Part shown: in pieces, positions 1 through 7,136 of the stretch
How the letters are laid out: each line of letters starts with the position of its first letter
Numbering within the stretch: the stretch's first letter is position 1
Source of the DNA: Pseudomonadota bacterium
Lineage (GTDB): Bacteria; Pseudomonadota; Alphaproteobacteria; Rhizobiales; Rhizobiaceae
Length of the DNA stretch: 11,605 bases
Reading direction: 5' to 3'
NCBI GenBank assembly: GCA_023419995.1
Contig: JAEZXF010000160.1
Span: forward strand, 1-11,605
The notes under the pieces: generated by a model
Seen by the model: the letters and a program-made list of their open reading frames with translations, nothing else
Told to the model about the DNA's origin: nothing
Database searches by the model: none
Translations under genes and position numbers: made by a program

Positions 1-1447
<1,447 letters not shown>

Positions 1448-1545
1448 TTAAGTTCCATGGCCGCCCGCCGGGGCCGCCGGCAGGTGCCTTTCTTCATGCC
1501 CCGTCGGCGTACCGCCGCCAAGGGGGGAATCGGGCAAGGCCCGCA

Positions 1546-2358
1546 TCATCCGCGAGGCCGTGCGCCCTCGGCGATGAAGTGCGGGTTGGCGAACGGGTCG
1601 TCGCCCGGCGCGGTGCCCGCGCCATAGGGGAACGGCCTGCCGTCCAGCCCGCGCGTCATGCCGCCCGCCGCCCGCAGCACCGCGTCGCCGGCGGCCGTGT
1701 CCCACTGCATCGTGCGGCCCATGCGCGGGTAGAGGTCCGCCTTTCCCGCCGCAAGCAGGCAGAACTTCAGCGACGAGCCCACCGACACGCGCTCGACCGG
1801 GCCGAGCCCGGCGATATAGGCTTCCGTCTCCGCCGTGCCGTGCGAGCGGCTCGCCACCACCACCGGCGGGCAGGCCGGCGCGCGCACGGCGATCGGACGC
1901 CGCACGGATGCCCTATGACGGGCATCGGTCTCCACCGCCTCGGCGAAGCCCCGGCGGCCGAGATAGAGCTGGTGGCAGGCCGGCGCATAGACGGCGCCGA
2001 CGACCGGAACGCCGTCCCGCACCAGCGCGACGTTGACGGTGAAGTCGTCGCCGCCGCGGACGAATTCGCGCGTGCCGTCGAGCGGATCGACGAGAAAGAA
2101 CACCTGCCCCGCCTCGCGCGGCGCCAGGCCGGCGGACGCCTCCTCCTCGGCGACGATCGTGACGTGCGGAAACCGGGCACGCAGGCCGGAGAGCAGGATC
2201 GCCTCGGCCTCGCGGTCGGCCCGGGTGACGGGCGAGGCATCCGCCTTCTCCTCGGCGACAACGCCTTCGGCGGTGATCGCCATGATCCGCGCGCCCGCTT
2301 CCAGCACGAGGGGCTCGAGTAAGGACAGGATGTCGGCGTCGTCGGGGCAGGTCGTCAT
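1546..2358 (-). CDS. cysQ: 3'(2'),5'-bisphosphate nucleotidase CysQ (inositol monophosphatase fold)
   Basis: Hydrolyses 3'-phosphoadenosine 5'-phosphate (PAP) to AMP, removing the inhibitory by-product of sulfate assimilation and sulfation; known CysQ proteins are Mg-dependent and cytoplasmic or membrane-associated. The predicted 270 residues match the usual length. Motifs in order are SPVTRADREAE (42-52), the acidic metal site EEE (71-73), the metal-binding DPLDGT (91-96), GSSLKFC (194-200) and WDTAAGDAVLRAAGG (219-233), all diagnostic of the Li-sensitive phosphatase superfamily and best matching CysQ. The ATG at 2358 is chosen because the residues after it (ADILSLLEPLVLEAG) match the usual N-terminus. 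The frame is open for 30 more codons upstream, but that part is Ala/Arg-rich and unlike the family. No good SD precedes this ATG, so the start is uncertain. It is divergent from the plus-strand tRNA-Gln and upstream of pgm. Confidence 0.93.
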   Translation of the reverse strand: MTTCPDDADILSLLEPLVLEAGARIMAITAEGVVAEEKADASPVTRADREAEAILLSGLRARFPHVTIVAEEEASAGLAPREAGQVFFLVDPLDGTREFVRGGDDFTVNVALVRDGVPVVGAVYAPACHQLYLGRRGFAEAVETDARHRASVRRPIAVRAPACPPVVVASRSHGTAETEAYIAGLGPVERVSVGSSLKFCLLAAGKADLYPRMGRTMQWDTAAGDAVLRAAGGMTRGLDGRPFPYGAGTAPGDDPFANPHFIAEGARPRG

Positions 2359-2478
2359 GGATGTGGCGATAGCCCGCTCCGCGACCGGCGGCAATAGGCA
2401 TGCCGCGCGCGCCGGGCGCGGCGCCGATGCCACACGCCGGCTTTCCACCGGCAGGCCGGCGCCGCGGCAAGTTCCGGC

Positions 2479-2507
2479 TTTACGTTGCCGGCCCCGCGCG
2501 GTAATGA
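2479..2507 (+). promoter_or_regulatory. Putative sigma70-type promoter for tRNA-Gln
   Basis: A TTTACG hexamer (2479-2484; 4 of 6 to TTGACA) is followed by a 17-base spacer and TAATGA (2502-2507; a poor -10). It would place the transcription start about 8-10 bases before the tRNA 5' end at 2523. Spacing and position are right, but the -10 match is weak and the assignment is by eye. Confidence 0.35.
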
Positions 2508-2522
2508 ACCCGCCGTCGCTCT

Positions 2523-2597
2523 TGGGGCGTAGCCAAGCGGTAAGGCAGCGGTTTTTGGTACCGCCATTCCCTGGTTCGAATCCAGGCGCCCCAGCCA
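2523..2597 (+). tRNA. tRNA-Gln (anticodon TTG)
   Basis: A full cloverleaf can be folded by hand. The acceptor arm TGGGGCG (2523-2529) pairs with CGCCCCA (2587-2593). The D arm carries GCC...GGC. The anticodon stem GCGGT (2548-2552) pairs with ACCGC, with loop TTTTGGT and anticodon TTG at 2555-2557. The T arm CCTGG-TTCGAAT-CCAGG contains the invariant TTCGAAT-type loop. The discriminator is G2594 and the CCA end is encoded (2595-2597). UUG reads the glutamine codons CAA and, by wobble, CAG. It is the only gene on the plus strand here. Identification is very secure. Confidence 0.97.
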
Positions 2598-2923
2598 GTG
2601 TTTCCCGAACGACCGATTCCCCTGAACGAAGCGCAAGCCGCGAATCCTTGCCGGGAGGTTGGAACCCCTTGCGCGGAAGCCGAGGCGCAGGGCTGAGACG
2701 ATCGCGGCTATTGGCCCTTTCGCGAAAGGCTTTCCGCGACGGCAGAACAGCATCTGTTTGCTGCAGGCCCCAGCATGTCCGGGGCTGCGCCCCCTACCGC
2801 CTGAGCCCTGCAAGAAGCGAGCGCCCCGTATCTCCACGAGGGAGTTGATGCGTTGCCGCGGCAGGCGGGCACGTTGGTGGCATCCGGAGCCAATGCGCGG
2901 CCCGGCATCCGGCTCGATGCTGG
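2598..2923. other. Convergent intergenic region with palindromes, no convincing gene
   Basis: These 326 bases lie between the 3' end of tRNA-Gln (plus) and the 3' end of the amidohydrolase operon (minus). Open frames exist on both strands, but their translations are Arg/Pro/Ala/Cys-rich without family motifs and look like high-GC chance frames. Visible structure: a perfect 14-base palindrome CCTTTCGCGAAAGG (2716-2729) overlapping GAAAGGCTTTC (2724-2734); a CAGCA/TGCTG stem (2748-2763); a GGGGC-TGC-GCCCC hairpin (2781-2793); and a 9-base direct repeat GGCATCCGG (2879-2887, 2904-2912). None is followed by a clear T-run on either strand, so no canonical intrinsic terminator can be called. One or more of these stems may still end or protect the converging transcripts. 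Confidence 0.5.
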
Positions 2924-4477
2924 TTACGAGCGGCGCGTGATGAAGCGGTCGAGGCCGAGCGGATGCCGGTCGACGTTGGCGTTGGCCTCGGCGAGGTACG
3001 GCAGGGCGGCCGCGCCCGCCTGGCGGATCCGCTCGGCATCGCGGCGGAAGGCCGGCATCAGTTCCCCTATCTCGGCGCGCAGGGCCGCCTCGTCGACGGT
3101 CGTCGCCCGGCGGTCGCGCAGCAGGATGCGGCCTCCGACGATGACGGTGTCCACGCCCCGGCCGCACTCGCCGTAGACGAGCTGCCGGGCGACGCTGTTG
3201 AGCGGGACATAGGAGACGTCGTCGAGGTCGATCAGGCACAGGTCCGCCGCCATGCCGGCACGGACGGCGCCGATCCTGCCTTCCAGACCGACGGCGCGCG
3301 CGCCGCCGGAGGTGGCCGCCTCGATGGCATGCGCGGCATGGACGCCGGTTTCCTCCGGCTCGGCAACCGCGGCCAGCAGGCAGAACATCTTCATCACCTC
3401 GAAGATGTTCTGGCAGTCGCTGCAGCTGCAGTTGTCGCAGCCGACCGACAGCGTCACGCCGGCGTTGCGCAGTTCCCTGATCGGCGCGATGCCGTTCTTC
3501 AGCTTCATGTTGCTGATAGGGTTGTGCGCGACATTGGCGCCGGTGGAAGCCAGCAGGTCGATCTCCTCGGGCGTGATCCATATGCTGTGCGCCAGCGTCG
3601 TCGACGGGCCGAGCAACCCGGTCTCGGCCATGTAGCGGATCATCGACCCGCCGTGTCCGGCATAGATCCGCCGCGCCTTGGCCGCCTGGGCCTTCGTTTC
3701 GTAGACGTGGGTGAAGATCGGCAGCGCGTGGCGGCGGCCGAGATCGGCGACGCCTTCGAGCAGCGTGCGCGAGGAGCGCTGCGGGCCCGACGGGCTGATG
3801 CCCCAATGGATGTTGGACGGCAGCGCACCGCGGCGCCTGATCTGGCGCTCGGCGAAATCGAGCAGCGCCATGGGATCGGCCGACGCGCCGCGGACGAGAT
3901 CGAGCGCGGCGGCAGGCATGTCCTCCGGCAGGAACGGCGCGATGTCCAGCTCGCCCAGGTCGCGCAGGCCGATCGAGAAGACGGTGCGGATCCCGACCTC
4001 CTCATAGGCCGCGAGGATGACGTCGAGCGTTTCCTCGTCGAGCGGCACCACCGTGCACATGTCCTGCACGGTGGTGATCCCGCTCTTCAGGCACTCGAGC
4101 GCGCCGAGCAGCGTGCGGGCGCGAAGCTCCTCCCTGCTGCGCGCGCCATAGGCGCCGGGCAATGCGAGCAGCGCCCAGACGTCGAACGGAACGTCCTCGA
4201 ACATGCCCTTGGCGAGCGTGTCGTAGGAATGATAGTGCGCGTTGACGAAGCCGGGCATCACCAGCTTGCCGCCGGCGTCCAGCACCTCGCCGATGGTCGC
4301 GGCCTCGTGCTTGGCCTCGAGATTCTCGTCGGGCCGCGTCACGGCCGTGATGACGCCGTCCTCGATCAGGACGTCGCGCACCGGCGGCATGTGAACGTCG
4401 CCGAGCGGATCGTAGACCCGGCCGCCCCGCACGAGAAGCGGCTTCGCGCCGATTGCTGATTGCAGCGGACGGGTCAT
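2924..4477 (-). CDS. Metal-dependent amidohydrolase, TRZ/ATZ-like (517 aa), with Cys-rich active-site segment
   Basis: Predicted cytoplasmic TIM-barrel hydrolase of the subtype III amidohydrolases (TrzA/AtzB, guanine and SAH/MTA deaminases), which remove amino or similar groups from nitrogen heterocycles using one divalent metal. Metal ligands are visible: NAHYHS (His81, His83), FTHVYE (His257 with catalytic-type Glu260), LAHSIW (His297) and Asp348. An N-terminal beta-sandwich (about 12-75) and its C-terminal return (about 400-460) flank the barrel. Unusually, the Asp348 loop is VGCDNCSCSDCQN, with four cysteines (347, 350, 352, 355); nucleobase deaminases more often have GTDG-type loops. The ATG lies 10 bases after the upstream amidohydrolase gene. 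The SD AAGGAG overlaps that gene's TGA, so translation is probably coupled. At 517 residues it is somewhat long for the family, the excess being a C-terminal helical tail. The substrate is unknown; this is the last gene of the operon. Confidence 0.85.
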   Translation of the reverse strand: MTRPLQSAIGAKPLLVRGGRVYDPLGDVHMPPVRDVLIEDGVITAVTRPDENLEAKHEAATIGEVLDAGGKLVMPGFVNAHYHSYDTLAKGMFEDVPFDVWALLALPGAYGARSREELRARTLLGALECLKSGITTVQDMCTVVPLDEETLDVILAAYEEVGIRTVFSIGLRDLGELDIAPFLPEDMPAAALDLVRGASADPMALLDFAERQIRRRGALPSNIHWGISPSGPQRSSRTLLEGVADLGRRHALPIFTHVYETKAQAAKARRIYAGHGGSMIRYMAETGLLGPSTTLAHSIWITPEEIDLLASTGANVAHNPISNMKLKNGIAPIRELRNAGVTLSVGCDNCSCSDCQNIFEVMKMFCLLAAVAEPEETGVHAAHAIEAATSGGARAVGLEGRIGAVRAGMAADLCLIDLDDVSYVPLNSVARQLVYGECGRGVDTVIVGGRILLRDRRATTVDEAALRAEIGELMPAFRRDAERIRQAGAAALPYLAEANANVDRHPLGLDRFITRRS

Positions 4478-4487
4478 GCCGGCTCCT

Positions 4488-5882
4488 TCAGCAGATCGGC
4501 CATGTCGGCTGCACGCGCTCGTTGAGGCCGGTGCGCTCGGCGATGCGCGCGCCGCGCTGCCTGACTTCCGACAGGATGCGCGTCTCGTCGAGGCTGAGCA
4601 CGACGCCGTTCTTCATCAGCACGCGGCCGTCGCAGATGACCGTGTCCGCCCCGCCGCGCGAGGCGTAGACGAGGTTGGCGATGGGGTTGAGAACCGGCTG
4701 CCACTCCGGCCCGTGCGTCGCGAACATCGCGATGTCCGCCTTCTTGCCGACCTCGAGCGAGCCGATCTCGTCTTCCCACAGCGCCGCCCGCGCGCCGTGC
4801 AGGGTCGCCATCTCCAGCACGGTCTCCGGCGGCATGATGGTCGGGTCGAGCCGCTGCGACTTGCAGCCGCCCGAAACCAGCGACATCTGGCGCACGACGT
4901 CGACATAGTTGCTCGACATGGCGCTGTCGGAGCCGAGCGCGACGGTGACACCGAACTCCAGCATCTCGGGAAAGCGGCCGAACTCGATGCTGCCGAGGCC
5001 GAGCCTGTAGCCGGTCGACGGGGTGCAGGAGATCTTCAGGTCGTGGTCGACGCACAGCCTGATCTCCTTCGGGCTTGCCCAGCCCATGTGGATCAGGAGC
5101 ACGTTCGGTCCCAGCACGCCGAGCTTCTCCATGCGCTCGACATCGGGCATGCCGAACTTCACCCGCGAGGCCACGACCTCGTCGCGCGCCTCGGACGCGT
5201 GCAGGACCAGGCCGACGCCGTGCTGGTCGGCTTTGGCCTTGATGGCCTTGATCAGCTCGTCGGAGCACACCGCGAGGACGCGCAGGGCGAACCAGGCCCG
5301 CACGCGCCCGTCGTGGCGGCCATTGAGCGCCTTGAAGGCGCGCTCGGCGTTCTCGACGGCCTGCGCCGTCGTCTCGCGCACGGCATTGCTGGAAACGTCG
5401 CCCATGATCGTCGAGTGGACGTCGAAGGCGATGCGGGCGATGACGCCGCGCAGCCCGCTCTGGCCCATGGCCTCGGCGATCCTGTGCGGGAAGTAGTTGC
5501 CGGGATCGACGAAGCAGGTGGTGCCGGCGCGGATCAGCTCGAGCTGGCAGCCCATGCCGGCCCAGTAGGCGTCCTCCTCCATCAGCTCGCCCTCGTAGCG
5601 GTAGAGCCGCTCGAGAAGGTGGATCGGGATATCGCAGCCGTCGCACAGGCCACGCCCGAGTTGCTGGGTGTTGTGGACGTGGGTGTCCACCAGCCCGGGA
5701 AGGACGAGGCGGCCCGACGCGTCGATCACCTCGTCCGCGGTGTAGCGGCTTGCGATGTCGTCGGTCTTGCCGACCTCGGCGATGCGGTCGTTCTCGATCA
5801 GCACCGCGCCGTCCCGGATGATCCGGCGGTCGGGGCCCATGGTCACGAGCCAGTCGGCGTTCCTGACGAGAAGTGTGGGCAT
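4488..5882 (-). CDS. Metal-dependent amidohydrolase, TRZ/ATZ / MTA-SAH deaminase-like (464 aa)
   Basis: Second amidohydrolase of the operon, a subtype III TIM-barrel enzyme of the family that includes 5-methylthioadenosine/S-adenosylhomocysteine deaminase, chlorohydrolases and guanine deaminase. Metal and catalytic residues are visible: VDTHVHNTQQ (His68, His70), LHASE (His228, Glu231), LIHMGW (His265) and GSDSAMSSN (Asp319). The N-terminal strands (LLVRNADWLVTM) and the GSLEVGKKADIAMF segment near 390 are the usual beta-sandwich halves. Length is normal. The ATG is preceded by AGGA about 8 bases upstream, 91 bases after the small TudS-like partner gene. It differs clearly from the downstream amidohydrolase in length and in the Asp loop, so the two are not a recent duplication and may act on successive intermediates or different positions. 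The exact substrate cannot be inferred. The general family assignment is secure. Confidence 0.88.
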   Translation of the reverse strand: MPTLLVRNADWLVTMGPDRRIIRDGAVLIENDRIAEVGKTDDIASRYTADEVIDASGRLVLPGLVDTHVHNTQQLGRGLCDGCDIPIHLLERLYRYEGELMEEDAYWAGMGCQLELIRAGTTCFVDPGNYFPHRIAEAMGQSGLRGVIARIAFDVHSTIMGDVSSNAVRETTAQAVENAERAFKALNGRHDGRVRAWFALRVLAVCSDELIKAIKAKADQHGVGLVLHASEARDEVVASRVKFGMPDVERMEKLGVLGPNVLLIHMGWASPKEIRLCVDHDLKISCTPSTGYRLGLGSIEFGRFPEMLEFGVTVALGSDSAMSSNYVDVVRQMSLVSGGCKSQRLDPTIMPPETVLEMATLHGARAALWEDEIGSLEVGKKADIAMFATHGPEWQPVLNPIANLVYASRGGADTVICDGRVLMKNGVVLSLDETRILSEVRQRGARIAERTGLNERVQPTWPIC

Positions 5883-5973
5883 GGCTGTCTTCCTGTTCTG
5901 CCGGTGCCGGCTGTTGGATCTCGTGTGCCGGGCGCAGCTTACCTGCCCGCCCGCACCGCGGTCTCTGCCCGCC

Positions 5974-6378
5974 TCAGGATGCGAGCGCCTGCTCCAGCAT
6001 GTCCGCGCCGGCGGCGGAGACGTCCGAGCGCAGCGACACGACCGGCGGCATGTCCTTGCCGAACCTGGCGAAGGAGACCTTCATCAGGTCGATCCAGACG
6101 CCTTTCTGCGGCAGGTCGTCGACCGCGGCGATGACGACCTCGTAACCGTTCTTCCTGTAGTCGACGATATCGCCGACGGTCACGTCGACCAGCCGTTCGC
6201 AGCTCTCCGGCTTCGCCACATGGGGCGGCATCTTCATGATGCCCCAGCCGCGTGCCATCAGCGTGTCGATGAAATCGGTCGGCGGAGTCTGTCTCGCGCC
6301 GTAGAGCGCGGAGCCCGGATTGACGACATAGTCGGCAACGACGGCGATCTTCCTGCTTCTCAGGTCTTCGCGGATCAT
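5974..6378 (-). CDS. Small protein resembling a cysteine-less TudS-type paralogue (134 aa)
   Basis: No named family was recognised directly. Read against the gene just upstream, it looks like a shortened paralogue. RKIAVVADYVVN (9-20) parallels RRVAYVAHCLMN in the neighbour. FIDTLMARGWGIMKMPPH (36-53) parallels LVERLVKNGYELQQLPCP. Residues 59-94, ending GYEVVIAAVDDLPQKGV, match the neighbour's 77-112 without gaps (12 of 36 identical by hand count). At the three positions where TudS/DUF523 proteins carry cluster cysteines it has Tyr17, Pro52 and Lys92. Its only cysteine, Cys60, aligns with Cys78 of the neighbour. There is no signal peptide or membrane segment. The start ATG overlaps the upstream stop by 4 bases (ATGA) and has a strong GGGGAGG SD, implying coupled translation and perhaps a heteromeric complex. 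It could be a non-catalytic partner or a distinct enzyme; function unproven. Confidence 0.7.
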   Translation of the reverse strand: MIREDLRSRKIAVVADYVVNPGSALYGARQTPPTDFIDTLMARGWGIMKMPPHVAKPESCERLVDVTVGDIVDYRKNGYEVVIAAVDDLPQKGVWIDLMKVSFARFGKDMPPVVSLRSDVSAAGADMLEQALAS

Positions 6379-6950
6379 GCCACCCTCCCCCCGTCCTCGT
6401 TGAGGAACTCGTCAAGCTCGGTCATTGCCTTGTCGAGGTCGAAGTCCTGCGCGTCCATCGCCACGCCGGTCGCGCGCGGAAAGGCAAGTCCCCTCTCCTC
6501 GAACTCGAATTTCAGCTCCTCCATCCACACGCCCATGCCGGGACGGCGGTCGCTGCCTCCCTGGACGGCGCCCTCGGGGCGGCCGCCCCACGACGCCTTG
6601 GTGCTGGTCAGGCGGACCCCGCTCGACGGGCTGCCGTCGAGGCCGACGATCACCACGTCGTAGCCCGCCTCCTGGTGCATGATCACCAGATCGACCACGC
6701 TCTTGGCCAGGTTGCGGCAGTGACGGCGATAGCCGGGGGTGTCGTACTGCTCGCGCGACGCCCACCACCGCGCCGCGCCCATATGCCCCATCTCGGGGCA
6801 CGGGAGCTGCTGCAGCTCATATCCGTTTTTGACGAGGCGCTCGACCAGCGGAGAGAACACGCCGGCGCATCGGGCGAACTCGCTGACCTTGGCGTTCTGG
6901 TTCATCAGGCAGTGGGCGACGTAGGCTACACGCCTCGGCTCGGTACTCAT
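6375..6950 (-). CDS. TudS/DUF523-related putative desulfidase (191 aa)
   Basis: Resembles the TudS-related putative desulfidases (relatives of thiouracil desulfidase, DUF523), in which three cysteines bind a [4Fe-4S] cluster whose free iron takes sulfur from a thiolated base. From ATG 6950, the motifs are VAHCLMNQNAKV (Cys14), LQQLPCPEMG (Cys51) and GLDGSPSSGV (103-112). As recalled, the family has SPSCG at the last motif, so Ser110 replaces the expected third cysteine. Further cysteines are Cys28 and Cys78. It is predicted cytoplasmic, without signal peptide or membrane helix. ATG 6950 is preferred over GTG 6965 because GGAG lies 9 bases upstream. It follows the transporter genes and overlaps the small paralogue by 4 bases; two amidohydrolases lie downstream. 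Family assignment rests on motif memory and is moderate; desulfidase activity is inference, weakened by the Ser. Confidence 0.7.
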   Translation of the reverse strand: MSTEPRRVAYVAHCLMNQNAKVSEFARCAGVFSPLVERLVKNGYELQQLPCPEMGHMGAARWWASREQYDTPGYRRHCRNLAKSVVDLVIMHQEAGYDVVIVGLDGSPSSGVRLTSTKASWGGRPEGAVQGGSDRRPGMGVWMEELKFEFEERGLAFPRATGVAMDAQDFDLDKAMTELDEFLNEDGGRVA

Positions 6951-6959
6951 CACTTCGTT

Positions 6960-6963
6960 CTCC
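6960..6963 (-). promoter_or_regulatory. Ribosome binding site deciding the start of the TudS-like gene
   Basis: GGAG on the minus strand lies 9 bases before ATG 6950. The alternative GTG start at 6965 overlaps this site and has only a poor GGGA close upstream, so the ATG is the better start. Confidence 0.55.
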
Positions 6964-6990
6964 ACGTTTCCCTATGTCTGTTCCGATCGC

Positions 6991-7119
6991 TCAAACCGGG
7001 TCGTCCGTCGGACTATAGCAGGCGGGCGGCCCATGCCGCTCCCTCGGAGGCCATAAGGCAGGGTCGTTCCGGTCCTCTGCCGGAGGCTGCACGGCTCGCC
7101 TCGCATCATGCTCTCGCAT
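6991..7119 (-). CDS. Possible small ORF (42 aa), unknown
   Basis: A 42-codon frame (MREHDARRAVQPPAEDRN... to TGA) lies in the 186-base gap between the fused ATPase and the TudS-like gene. Its ATG is preceded by AGGAG (7125-7129) with a 5-base spacer, a better SD than several real genes here. Against it: the translation is Arg/Pro/Asp-rich, matches nothing I know, and is the tail of a long chance frame running through the ATPase gene. It could be a leader or coupling peptide, or simply the downstream end of that chance frame. No cysteine cluster or membrane segment is visible. Confidence 0.22.
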   Translation of the reverse strand: MREHDARRAVQPPAEDRNDPALWPPRERHGPPACYSPTDDPV

Positions 7120-7136
7120 CCTGTCTCCTGCGGCTC

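Noticed and set aside
1531..1543. Hairpin CGGGC-AAG-GCCCG just after the cysQ stop
   Set aside because: The stem is only 5 bases with a 3-base loop and no T-run on the minus strand, so it is too weak to call a terminator.
2359..2448. Upstream extension of cysQ by 30 codons
   Set aside because: The added residues are Ala/Arg/Pro-rich and do not resemble the family N-terminus. The frame there is probably just open by chance in the divergent promoter region.
2659..2940. 93-codon plus-strand frame in the convergent region
   Set aside because: No SD worth noting, Arg/Pro/Cys-rich composition, overlap with the amidohydrolase 3' end and no recognised motif.
7012..7040. TATAGT as an internal promoter -10 before the TudS-like gene
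   Set aside because: The -10 resembles the consensus, but the sequence at -35 spacing is AGCGGC, with no match, so it was not listed as a promoter.
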